Virus record (IMG/VR): IMGVR_UViG_3300042429_000192
Span: 1 to 31,504 of that record
DNA: 31,504 nt
Strand: one strand, 5' to 3'
Source: a virus
Position 1 is the first letter of the stretch; the number at the start of each line of letters is the position of its first letter. The translations under genes were made by a program, and so were the position numbers. The notes under the pieces are model-generated. The model was given only the letters and a program-made list of their open reading frames with translations, had not been told where the DNA came from and did not search any database. Shown piece by piece: positions 1 through 7,300 of this stretch.

Positions 1-166
1 GACTTTTTCACCCTGCGACATTGCCTCATATTTGGCCGTGATTCCCTTAGACAATGCAAATGCTTTTACATTGGCCTCAGTCATTACAATACCCAAACGT
101 TTTAACGATTCTGTTTCACCTGTAAACACTCCATTAAGGGCCGTTGTGACCTCCTCAATATTCATG
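1..166. repeat. Terminal direct repeat, left copy (contig overlap)
   Basis: Bases 1-166 match 31339-31504 at every position except 127 (C here, A at 31465). The repeat lies inside the tape measure gene, and joining the ends at 1/31338 restores one uninterrupted reading frame. The mismatch changes a GTG valine codon to GTT, so it is silent. The simplest reading is assembly overlap of a circular or circularly permuted genome. A true terminal repeat of the virion DNA is possible but less likely, because it would interrupt the gene on linear DNA. Confidence 0.93.
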
Positions 167-585
167 TTTTTAAATGATGCCATGTCACCAGCTAAACCGA
201 CTAATGATTTTGACATTACCGCAGCTTCTTTTGTAGATAAGCCCATTGATGTGGCCATGTCACCAAATAGCGCAGCCATATCTAAGGCTGTACCCTCAGC
301 AATACCAAATGATGTTAGTGTGGTTTTTGCAAATGCTTTTACATCATTTGATGAACCCTTAAATGCAACCGATACTTTATTTAATGATTCTTCATAATCG
401 GATGCCATTTTAATTGCCGCTCCACCTGCAATTGCCAATGGTGCTGTCAACGATACAGATAAACTTTTACCAATTTCTTTGGCCCTATCGCCAAATTCTT
501 TTAGTTTTTTATCTGCTCTCGACAATGCGGCATCCAATTCCTTTGAATCACCGCTTAAAAGTACCTTTAATGTATTATCTGCCAT
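1..585 (-). CDS. Tail tape measure protein, N-terminal part (continues at 31338)
   Basis: This is the first 195 codons of the tape measure protein, which sets tail length and is threaded through the tail tube. The start is ATG at 585, giving MADNTLKVLLSGDSKELDAA, a typical tape measure opening with an amphipathic helical repeat. The frame stays open to base 1 and continues at 31338 on the circle, ending at 29779. The whole protein is 714 residues. It lies directly downstream of the frameshifted tail chaperone gene, the canonical position. A TAACTTTG box sits 5 bases before the ATG. At roughly 1.5 angstrom per residue (family rule), a tail near 100 nm is inferred. The split is a product of contig linearisation, not a broken gene. 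Confidence 0.93.
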   Translation of the reverse strand, partial: MADNTLKVLLSGDSKELDAALSRADKKLKEFGDRAKEIGKSLSVSLTAPLAIAGGAAIKMASDYEESLNKVSVAFKGSSNDVKAFAKTTLTSFGIAEGTALDMAALFGDMATSMGLSTKEAAVMSKSLVGLAGDMASFKNMNIEEVTTALNGVFTGETESLKRLGIVMTEANVKAFALSKGITAKYEAMSQGEKV

Positions 586-611
586 GGTCCAAAGTTAGCA
601 AAAAAGCCAAC

Positions 612-1324
612 CTATTTTTTAGATTGACTTTTTTCGATTTGATTTAAAAAATCCGCGTATTGCGCAGGTGTGCTTTTCGGTTTGCCCTTTTCTGCAAATG
701 CATCCTGTGGCAATGGGAATAGTTTATCAGGGGTAATCATTTGGCTCCGCTTTGTAGCCTTAGTATTTACCACCATTGTTGACACAAACCTGTGCATTTC
801 CCAATGCAAATTTAAATTTATTGTATATGATTCCCCTAACAACGCATTTTCGCGCCACGTATTAATCCAAAACTGATCAGGTGGGATTCCTGCTTGACCA
901 ATGTAAAAATCAAGCATTCGCGCCCATGTTAGGGTTTCCTCAGCTTTGGGTTTTTTGTGGATTTTTCAACGTTCCTGCGCATCCCTGCATTTAGATCATT
1001 TCCTAATACACGGCTTTCAAGCAATGTGCTAATTAACGTTTCTAAAATATTTGAATCTACATCATCCATCCATGCACCTACCTGATAAATATTGTAATCA
1101 ATTTCATTGCCATTTTCCTGATCATACGCAACTAATCCTGAATACACTAATGATCTAATATTTGATAATGAAATGCCATTGCCAAATACTTTATCAATTT
1201 CCGAAATTGAGAATCCTGATGTTTCCTCAAATACGGCCCAAAAATTCATGCTGAAATGTAATGTGCGAATTTTGCCACCAATATTGATTGAACAATATCC
1301 GCGCTGCCTAATAGGTGCTGTCAT
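612..1324 (-). CDS. Tail assembly chaperone, -1 frameshift fusion product (gpG-T-like)
   Basis: Predicted extended chaperone made by a -1 frameshift. The first 125 codons (1324 to 950) are shared with the shorter protein. After the slip, translation continues from base 950 in the -1 frame through PKAEETLTWARMLDFYIGQ and on to a stop at 612, giving about 237 residues. The downstream frame has no good independent start: its first ATG (917) lies 11 codons inside clearly protein-like sequence that resembles phage tail chaperone domains. Position between tail tube and tape measure genes is exactly that of lambda G/GT-type chaperones, which bind the tape measure protein during tail assembly. The frameshift itself is inferred from the slippery heptamer and frame geometry. 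Confidence 0.82.
929..1324 (-). CDS. Tail assembly chaperone, short form (gpG-like)
   Basis: A 131-residue protein starting MTAPIRQRGYCSINIGGK, encoded between the major tail tube protein and the tape measure protein. Length, position and the conserved-looking segment around NFWAVFEETSG fit the first tail assembly chaperone of siphophages. Such proteins coat the tape measure protein before tube polymerisation and are not in the virion. The last codons run over a slippery A AAA AAC at 950-956; without slippage translation ends at 929 after NPKLRKP. A terminator-like hairpin lies upstream at 1356-1384, so this gene may be expressed less than the tube gene. The leader carries an AACAATAAATAAAATG sequence similar to other leaders in this genome. 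Confidence 0.82.
   Translation of the reverse strand: MTAPIRQRGYCSINIGGKIRTLHFSMNFWAVFEETSGFSISEIDKVFGNGISLSNIRSLVYSGLVAYDQENGNEIDYNIYQVGAWMDDVDSNILETLISTLLESRVLGNDLNAGMRRNVEKSTKNPKLRKP
950..956 (-). promoter_or_regulatory. Programmed -1 frameshift slippery site A AAA AAC
   Basis: On the minus strand the frame-0 codons are ACA AAA AAC CCA, which is the X XXY YYZ heptamer A AAA AAC in the correct register. Slipping back one base leads into the frame that encodes the rest of the tail chaperone (612-950). The frame-0 stop lies only six codons further on. No obvious downstream stem-loop was identified by eye. Confidence 0.82.
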
Positions 1325-1355
1325 TTTATTTATTGTTAAGGTTTTAAAACTTGTA

Positions 1356-1384
1356 AACCCGACACCTTTTTATGATGTCGGGTT
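1356..1384 (-). terminator. Hairpin after the major tail tube gene
   Basis: A perfect 9-bp inverted repeat, AACCCGACA and TGTCGGGTT, encloses an 11-base loop in the gap between the tail tube gene (ends 1403) and the tail chaperone (starts 1324). On the minus strand the stem is followed by TTTACAAGTTTT, a weak U-tract. It is likely a partial terminator or mRNA-stabilising stem that lets the tube protein be made in excess over downstream gene products. Confidence 0.55.
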
Positions 1385-1402
1385 AGGTATTTTATTCTCA
1401 AA

Positions 1403-1810
1403 TTACAACGTAGATCCTACGATTGCGCCTGTCAATGTAATTGATCCGCTGAATGTTACAGCAGCCTCCATTTCACCTGATTGCTCGATTGATGCAATGA
1501 ATCCTTGCGCTGTGTAGATTGTATCGCCTGTTGCAGCTGTTCCAAATACACAAGTAACTTTTGCACGTGTAGAAACTAAATCGATCAAATCGATTACAGA
1601 ATTTGCATCTGCGTAATCAACTAAACCATCAAATGAAATTTCACCTGATCTAAGACCTGAAATTCCCTCTGACCAACCAGCTGAATCCTTTGTCGTTGCA
1701 TCTGCAATGTCGTGGCTGATTGATAATGTACATGATGTTGTGTGACCGATTACCGTTCCCCCAACTTTAACCAATAGGTTTGTACCGTTAAATACTCCTG
1801 ATGTTGCCAT
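1403..1810 (-). CDS. Major tail tube protein
   Basis: A 135-residue protein resembling the TP901-1-type phage major tail protein family, which polymerises into the tail tube around the tape measure protein. Recognisable elements are FNGTNLLV near the start, GHTTSCTLS, the DATTKDSAGW motif around residues 37-46, GLRSGE and GLVDYAD. It lies just before the tail chaperones. It has a promoter-like pair upstream (1844-1877) and a hairpin downstream (1356-1384), which fits high expression. The next gene upstream (1862-2311) is a divergent paralogue. Family assignment is by motif and context; which of the two forms the main tube is inferred from its position next to the chaperones. Confidence 0.85.
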   Translation of the reverse strand: MATSGVFNGTNLLVKVGGTVIGHTTSCTLSISHDIADATTKDSAGWSEGISGLRSGEISFDGLVDYADANSVIDLIDLVSTRAKVTCVFGTAATGDTIYTAQGFIASIEQSGEMEAAVTFSGSITLTGAIVGSTL

Positions 1811-1843
1811 ATTTTTTGTTAATTATTATGCTCTTTATTTCGA

Positions 1844-1877
1844 CAAATATAGAAAAAAACATCACACATTTTCCCAA
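1844..1877 (-). promoter_or_regulatory. Bacteroidota-type promoter before the tail tube gene
   Basis: Minus strand shows TTG (1877-1875), a 23-base spacer and TATATTTG (1851-1844), matching the TTG-N17-23-TAnnTTTG pattern described for Flavobacterium. The tube gene ATG at 1810 follows about 33 bases later. The upstream box lies inside the end of the preceding tail tube paralogue. Confidence 0.5.
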
Positions 1878-2311
1878 TTGATATTTACATTTTCCCAATT
1901 CGTGAAAACCAAATTCCAAGGCAACCGTGGCTCAAAATATAATGGTCCTGAAATGATAATATCTACTGAATATTTTGCCCCCGATTCTTGATCTGCAATC
2001 TGCTCTACCGAATTAATATACCCACCACCGAAAAAGAATTGTGTCGCATCCTGAAATACAAATTTTGCGTATTTACGCGTGATGATCCGCTGTACAAATT
2101 GATTGTAATTCATTTGATCTGAATAATCGATCAATCCTTCACACGTAATTTTGCAGGTCCTTAATCCAGCAATAACCTCTACCCATCCGCCTGAATCTTT
2201 TGATGTTGCATCAGGTAAATCCACGGTCAAACTCATTGATGCTGTGGTGGTGTGGCCCAATGCCACATCACCTTCATAGATCACGATATTTGTACCGTTG
2301 TAAATTGCCAT
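1862..2311 (-). CDS. Second tail tube-like protein (paralogue)
   Basis: A 149-residue protein that aligns by eye along most of its length with the product of 1403-1810. Shared elements in the same order are NGTN, GHTT, DAT-KDS-GW, GLR, GL-DY-D and SVEQ/SIEQ. It is therefore a tandem paralogue of the major tail protein, probably a tail terminator, a tube-end protein or a minor tube subunit; the sequence does not say which. The C-terminus carries a duplicated segment (NWENVNINWENV) coded by a 21-base tandem repeat. Its ATG overlaps the upstream stop by one base (TAATG), indicating coupled translation. Confidence 0.8.
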   Translation of the reverse strand: MAIYNGTNIVIYEGDVALGHTTTASMSLTVDLPDATSKDSGGWVEVIAGLRTCKITCEGLIDYSDQMNYNQFVQRIITRKYAKFVFQDATQFFFGGGYINSVEQIADQESGAKYSVDIIISGPLYFEPRLPWNLVFTNWENVNINWENV

Positions 2312-2691
2312 TAAATATTAACTAACGGCTCAGCTGCTTCCTCAGGCTGCACCCAAGGTAATGGTAAAACAATGATTGGTGGATTTACTAAATCCTCAAT
2401 TGACTGCGCCAAACCTGCTTGCATCTGTGGCAAATCCAATGATGATTCCAACCAACCTATTACAACATCCTCAGTCAAATCAGCATAAGGAATAAAATCA
2501 GGTCCAGCAACTTCGCTGTAACTCTGTGCGCCATAAATGTCTGTGAAATATGTTTCAAACGATGCTGTGTACCGCCAATGTACGGTGACAACATAATCCT
2601 GCATACCTTCGTAAGATGGTGCGCAATCAAGCTGGCTAATTACCCAAGCAAATGTGATTTCCTCAGGTGTAACGTTTCTATAATTCGACAT
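2311..2691 (-). CDS. Small phage protein, DUF7936-like
   Basis: A 126-residue protein. The segment HWRYTASFETYF followed by FIPYADLTEDVVIGWLESSL strongly recalls a small family found near structural genes of many tailed phages (DUF7936 as I recall it). Function is unknown; position between fibres and tail tube suggests a virion or fibre accessory role. I chose ATG at 2691 (MSNYRNVT) over a TTG two codons upstream. The gene overlaps the end of the upstream gene by 14 bases. The C-terminus is proline-rich (PPIIVLPLPWVQPEE). Family recall is from memory and not checked. Confidence 0.72.
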   Translation of the reverse strand: MSNYRNVTPEEITFAWVISQLDCAPSYEGMQDYVVTVHWRYTASFETYFTDIYGAQSYSEVAGPDFIPYADLTEDVVIGWLESSLDLPQMQAGLAQSIEDLVNPPIIVLPLPWVQPEEAAEPLVNI

Positions 2692-3079
2692 CGTCAATTT
2701 TATCTATTTTTATGAATTTAACACCTTCAATCCATCCATCTAAAAATGGATAAATATCTAATCCCTCAGGATTGTTTACCTGAATTACCGTGTAATCAAA
2801 ATTAGATAAATTCAATTCCTTTGATGATGCATTTAATTTTTTCAATCCATCTTTTGAAAATGAATAATTTCCCTTTTCATTTAGGATTAAATTGCCATCT
2901 TTATCAACCGATGCATTATCCAATCTCAAATCCTCAGCTTTCTCATTATAAGCATCCAAATACGGCTTTACTTTCTCCGCAATCTTTACTAATTTCTTTT
3001 GTCCTTTGGTCTTGCCATCTTTTACATTTGCATTTAAAGATGCTACTAATACGAACAATTCTGCATACGTTTTTTTCAT
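2678..3079 (-). CDS. Unknown phage protein, 133 residues
   Basis: I do not recognise a family. The ATG at 3079 gives MKKTYAELFVLVASLN, a lysine-rich N-terminal half likely to be helical, and a more mixed C-terminal half with NYSFSKDGLKKLN and LDIYPFLDGWIEG. There is no signal peptide or membrane segment. It lies between the short fibre and the DUF7936-like gene and overlaps the latter by 14 bases, so a structural or fibre-assembly role is plausible only from context. A CTAACTTTGG sequence resembling a -7 promoter box sits about 25 bases upstream (3104-3111). Confidence 0.7.
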   Translation of the reverse strand: MKKTYAELFVLVASLNANVKDGKTKGQKKLVKIAEKVKPYLDAYNEKAEDLRLDNASVDKDGNLILNEKGNYSFSKDGLKKLNASSKELNLSNFDYTVIQVNNPEGLDIYPFLDGWIEGVKFIKIDKIDDVEL

Positions 3080-3133
3080 TTTTTTATTGATTAAGTTAAT
3101 ACCCAAAGTTAGGCAATATTTGATTTTAATTTA

Positions 3134-4396
3134 TCATGGAACAATTCTTAAATATCCTGAACCATCTTGCCATAAATATCCTGAACTTAAACCAGCTGAT
3201 GATGTTGGCAAGCCACTAATTGAAATTCCAAATGCATTCATGGTAATGGTATCATTACTTGATTGATTGTAAAAAGTCAACAAATTCCCATCCATGTAAA
3301 TATTATTTGAACTACCTGATCTGTATATTTCAATTGTTCCTGTACCTGTGGCTGAATCAGCATTAGCACGGAATCCATTTGCAACGTGTAATTTGACATA
3401 CGAATATGGTGATGTGGTATTTATGCCCACTCGGCCATCTGCAAGTATTCGCATACGTTCGGTATTAGCAGTCTGTAATTGAAATGAATGGTTTGATTGA
3501 GTACCTATCCATCCTCCTGAACTTGCTGCAAGCATATCAACGTTAACAGAATTTGTTGTATCACTTGCTCTTATATAAGCAGTTCCTGCTGCTGAAACAT
3601 CTAATAATCTTGTTGGTGATGTAGTTCCTATCCCTACATTTCCATTTGTTAAAATGCGCATCCTGCTTGAACCACCTACATCAAAATTTAAGGGATTAGA
3701 TGCCTCGGCAACGATATCCATTCTACCAGCATAAGCCTGAATAAATCCAAACCGTGTCACATTGGTAGCATCATAAAATGAAATAAATGGTGTACTTGCA
3801 TACATCCTAATCATCTCAGGTCCACCATATAAAATTGCTTTACCTGCTGATAATGTTCCATTTACATAGGTTTCTGAATTAATTGAAACTAATATACCTG
3901 TATCCTGAATATTGCCTATTCCAATTGAACTTGTGCCTGTCCATTTAGTCACATAATTATTAATACCTGATCCTGTTATTACACCGCTACCTGATACGGT
4001 CCAGCTACGGTCCGCACTTAAATCATAAGTAACACCATTAATTGTTAATGTTCTTGATGGTGGCACAGGTGTATACCCTAATGCAGATGTCACCATTCCA
4101 CTATTAATTCCACTAATAAAACCACTTGGATTTGTTGCATTGTATGGTGTAAAACCTAATGCACCTGTTACATCAGAACTGCTTAATGTAACCGCACCTG
4201 TACGTGTATTAAATGATGTGACACCTCCACCAGCTGCTGATGTTGTAATAATATTACCACTTGAATCAAATCCAAGTAATCCTGCCAAAGTACCTGTGAA
4301 TGATGTTGCCGATGTATAGGCAGGTGCATTCAGCTGATTAGTACCTAATGATTTTATTCCATTAATTAATTCGCCTAAATCTTGATTCTTTGACAT
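3134..4396 (-). CDS. Short tail fibre protein, paralogue of the large fibre
   Basis: A 420-residue fibre-like protein. Residues about 55-140 contain SFNTRTGAVTLSSSDV, TSALGYTP and RTLTINGVTYDLSADRSWTV, all nearly identical to a stretch of the 1574-residue fibre. Further on are GNVGIGTTSP and GRVGINTTSP repeats, typical of Bacteroidota phage fibres. Unlike the large fibre it ends at SGYLWQDGSGYLRIVP and has no S74 chaperone domain. It starts one base after the large fibre stop, so the two are co-translated. It probably forms a second trimeric fibre or a distal adaptor; host-range function is inferred. Confidence 0.8.
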   Translation of the reverse strand: MSKNQDLGELINGIKSLGTNQLNAPAYTSATSFTGTLAGLLGFDSSGNIITTSAAGGGVTSFNTRTGAVTLSSSDVTGALGFTPYNATNPSGFISGINSGMVTSALGYTPVPPSRTLTINGVTYDLSADRSWTVSGSGVITGSGINNYVTKWTGTSSIGIGNIQDTGILVSINSETYVNGTLSAGKAILYGGPEMIRMYASTPFISFYDATNVTRFGFIQAYAGRMDIVAEASNPLNFDVGGSSRMRILTNGNVGIGTTSPTRLLDVSAAGTAYIRASDTTNSVNVDMLAASSGGWIGTQSNHSFQLQTANTERMRILADGRVGINTTSPYSYVKLHVANGFRANADSATGTGTIEIYRSGSSNNIYMDGNLLTFYNQSSNDTITMNAFGISISGLPTSSAGLSSGYLWQDGSGYLRIVP

Positions 4397-4397
4397 A

Positions 4398-7300
4398 TTA
4401 TTTAGCTTCTAATTGTTGTACTCGTGTTTCTAAACGTGCAATCTTTTCAGCTTGCGTTTCAAATTTGTAATCTAATTCCTGAATTGCTTTTACTGATGTT
4501 GCTGTGATAGCTTGATAATTTAAACCAATAAAATCATCTGTTTCAATATATGCTTGTGGAATGATATTTTTAATTTCCTGTGCAATAAAACCTAAATCCT
4601 TTTTATCACCTTCATTATCAATTTTTAAATTATATAATTGAGGATTTAACAATAAAATTTCAGCTAAACCATATTTAGATTTCTCAAAATTCTTTTTCTT
4701 ATTAACATCTGATAATGCAGTATATGCGCCATTACTTGGATTTATACTTGCAATATTACCAACTGCGCCATTAAATAAATATGGATTATTTCCTGCTGCG
4801 TACCATCCAAAAAAATTGCTTGAACTTCTATCACCGAAAAAGAATCCTGAACCACTTCCTGTTGTTCTTACACCTCCATTTATTGATAATTTATCTAAAA
4901 CAGATGTCGTGTTAATCATTACATTACCGTTTGCATCAATCCTCATTTTTTCCGATGGATTTACTGCGCCTGTACTAGTACCAAATGCTAAATAGGTGTT
5001 TCCACCTCCCGTGTGTTCTGCTGTAATAGATGAATAGTGATTATTATCACCGCCAATTAACAATACAGATGTACCCCCAGCTGAACCAGCTGTACCGTTT
5101 AACAATGCTAATTTTACATTTGCAATAGTTCCTCCAAATCCAGCACTTGGCTGAACGGTTCCAATTCCTACAATACCAGAATTTAAAATACAAAATATAT
5201 CAACATTGTCATTGTTATTAGTAATATGTAATGCATTACTTGAAGGACCTAATTTAATGTAAGAATTAGGTGCAAAACTTGCATATCTACCAATTTCCAA
5301 TTTTGCGTTATTATCATTTAAAATACTTATTCCGCCTGCGACAGATAATTTTCCGTATGTTCCCGTAGGCGTTGTCGTTCCAATGCCTACGTTGCCTGTG
5401 GGCGTAATTCGCATACGTTCGGATTGGCTACCTATTACTGTTGTTCCTGATGTAAATGCTATGCCATCATAACCGCCTAAATTTAAGGTATTTCCACTTG
5501 ATAATGAAGATGGTTGACCTCTCCAAATACCAACATTAATACTTGTGCTAAGACCATCCCCTAATGCTAAAGTTCCACTTGCTTGGTCAACAGAACTAAT
5601 TTTTAAAATAGTTGTTTGGCTTGCACCTGATATATGTAAAATATGTTGTGGAGAACTTGTTCCAATACCTACATTGCCTGATGTATTAATAACCATCCTA
5701 GCAGTATTATTTGTACCTAAAAATAATGGATGATTAGAAAATGTAAATAATGATGATGAACCAGCTGATTCATTTGATGATAAAAATGCCTTTACGGTAT
5801 TTGTATTAAAATGATAAAAAGAATATGAGGAACCACCAAATAATTCAATATGTTTACCAGCTAATGAATAAGTTTCAGGTGATGAAACCCCAATTCCTAT
5901 ATTTCCAGCGGATGTAATTCGCATACGTTCGGTTACAGATGTACCACTATTGCTTGCATTGGTAGAAAATATTAAATTAGATCCATCTAATCCATCTATT
6001 GATGCCCTTCTAATAGTAGTATTACCAAAGTTTATTCCTGAACCACTTGTGGAATCTGATATTACCTGAATTAATGAAAATCCACCTGAACCTGATTGTA
6101 ATGTTAAATACCTACCGCTTGAACCAAAACCGTATAAATCTGGTGTTATTGTTCCAATGCCAATAGATGAATTAGTTTCATAAATCAATGAATTTGAAAC
6201 GACTGATGTCCCTGTCCATTTAGGTAAATATCCCGATGTACCTGAACCTGTAACACCTAACGTTGCTGCATTTAAATAATTAACTACATCAATAATGTCA
6301 TTAACCCTTACACCCTCAGTTAAAACAATCGTTGTGCCATTTGTAGCTGTAAAATCAACACCTGTTAATCTTACACCATTTAGGAATACATCAACCAAAT
6401 TAGGTGTGTAACCACCTGTAATTGTAAATGTGGTTTGCCCTGCTGTTGCTGTAAATGTTGACACATTACGTGCCGAACTACCTGCTGAAACGGTCCAAGC
6501 ACGGTCCGCACTTAAATCGTATGTTGTCCCATTAATTGTTAATGTACGCGCCTGTGTTACAGGTGTGTAACCCAATGCTGTGGTAACATCTGTGCTTGTT
6601 AACGTAACAGCCCCTGTTCTTGTATTGAATGAACTAACACCAGCTGTGACCGTTCCCCATGATAATGATGAACCATCTGTGGTTAAATATTTACCTGCGT
6701 TACCTGTTTGCGTTGGGAATCCTGCCACAAACGTGTATGCATCATCCCAATTAGATTGCTTAACATTTGTTGGCAACGAATACCCTGATGCAAATGTAAT
6801 TCCTAATGTCCCCGATGTTGTTATCGGTGATCCTGAAATGGCAAAACCTGTTGGAACCGTTGCACTTACTGATGAAACAGATCCACCACCTTTATTATTG
6901 AATGTTGTCCAATCGCTTGCAGATAGCCATCCATTGTTTAAATCGCTGGCCTGCGACATTGAAATCGTATTAGTAAATTGATCCCAAATTAATGGATTTG
7001 TTGCAAAGAAAGTCCCCGGCGCTATGAATCCATCAGGATTTGTGGAATTATAAGGTACAAACCCTAATCCTGCAATAATTTGTCCACTTGTTGCTTTTGC
7101 CAAATACCCAAAATCATCAGCATAAACAATGCCATTTGTGATTTTAAATTGCTGTATGTCTTGGTTTTTATGCAGTCTTAAAACATTGTTAAAAGTCGAA
7201 CTATTGATCACAGAATGTGTGACATATCCACTAACTAAATTTGGTGTTATTCTGCCCGTTCCAAATACATATAATTCATCAGCTGAAAATGTTCCATTAA

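Noticed and set aside
32-397. 121-codon plus-strand frame at the left end
   Set aside because: Antisense shadow of the tape measure gene, duplicated partly by the terminal overlap.
3413-5935. Repeated cgcatacgttcgg strings (about 3451, 5410 and 5922)
   Set aside because: They encode the repeated TERMRI/SERMRI peptide in fibre repeats and are explained by protein repetition rather than a DNA site.
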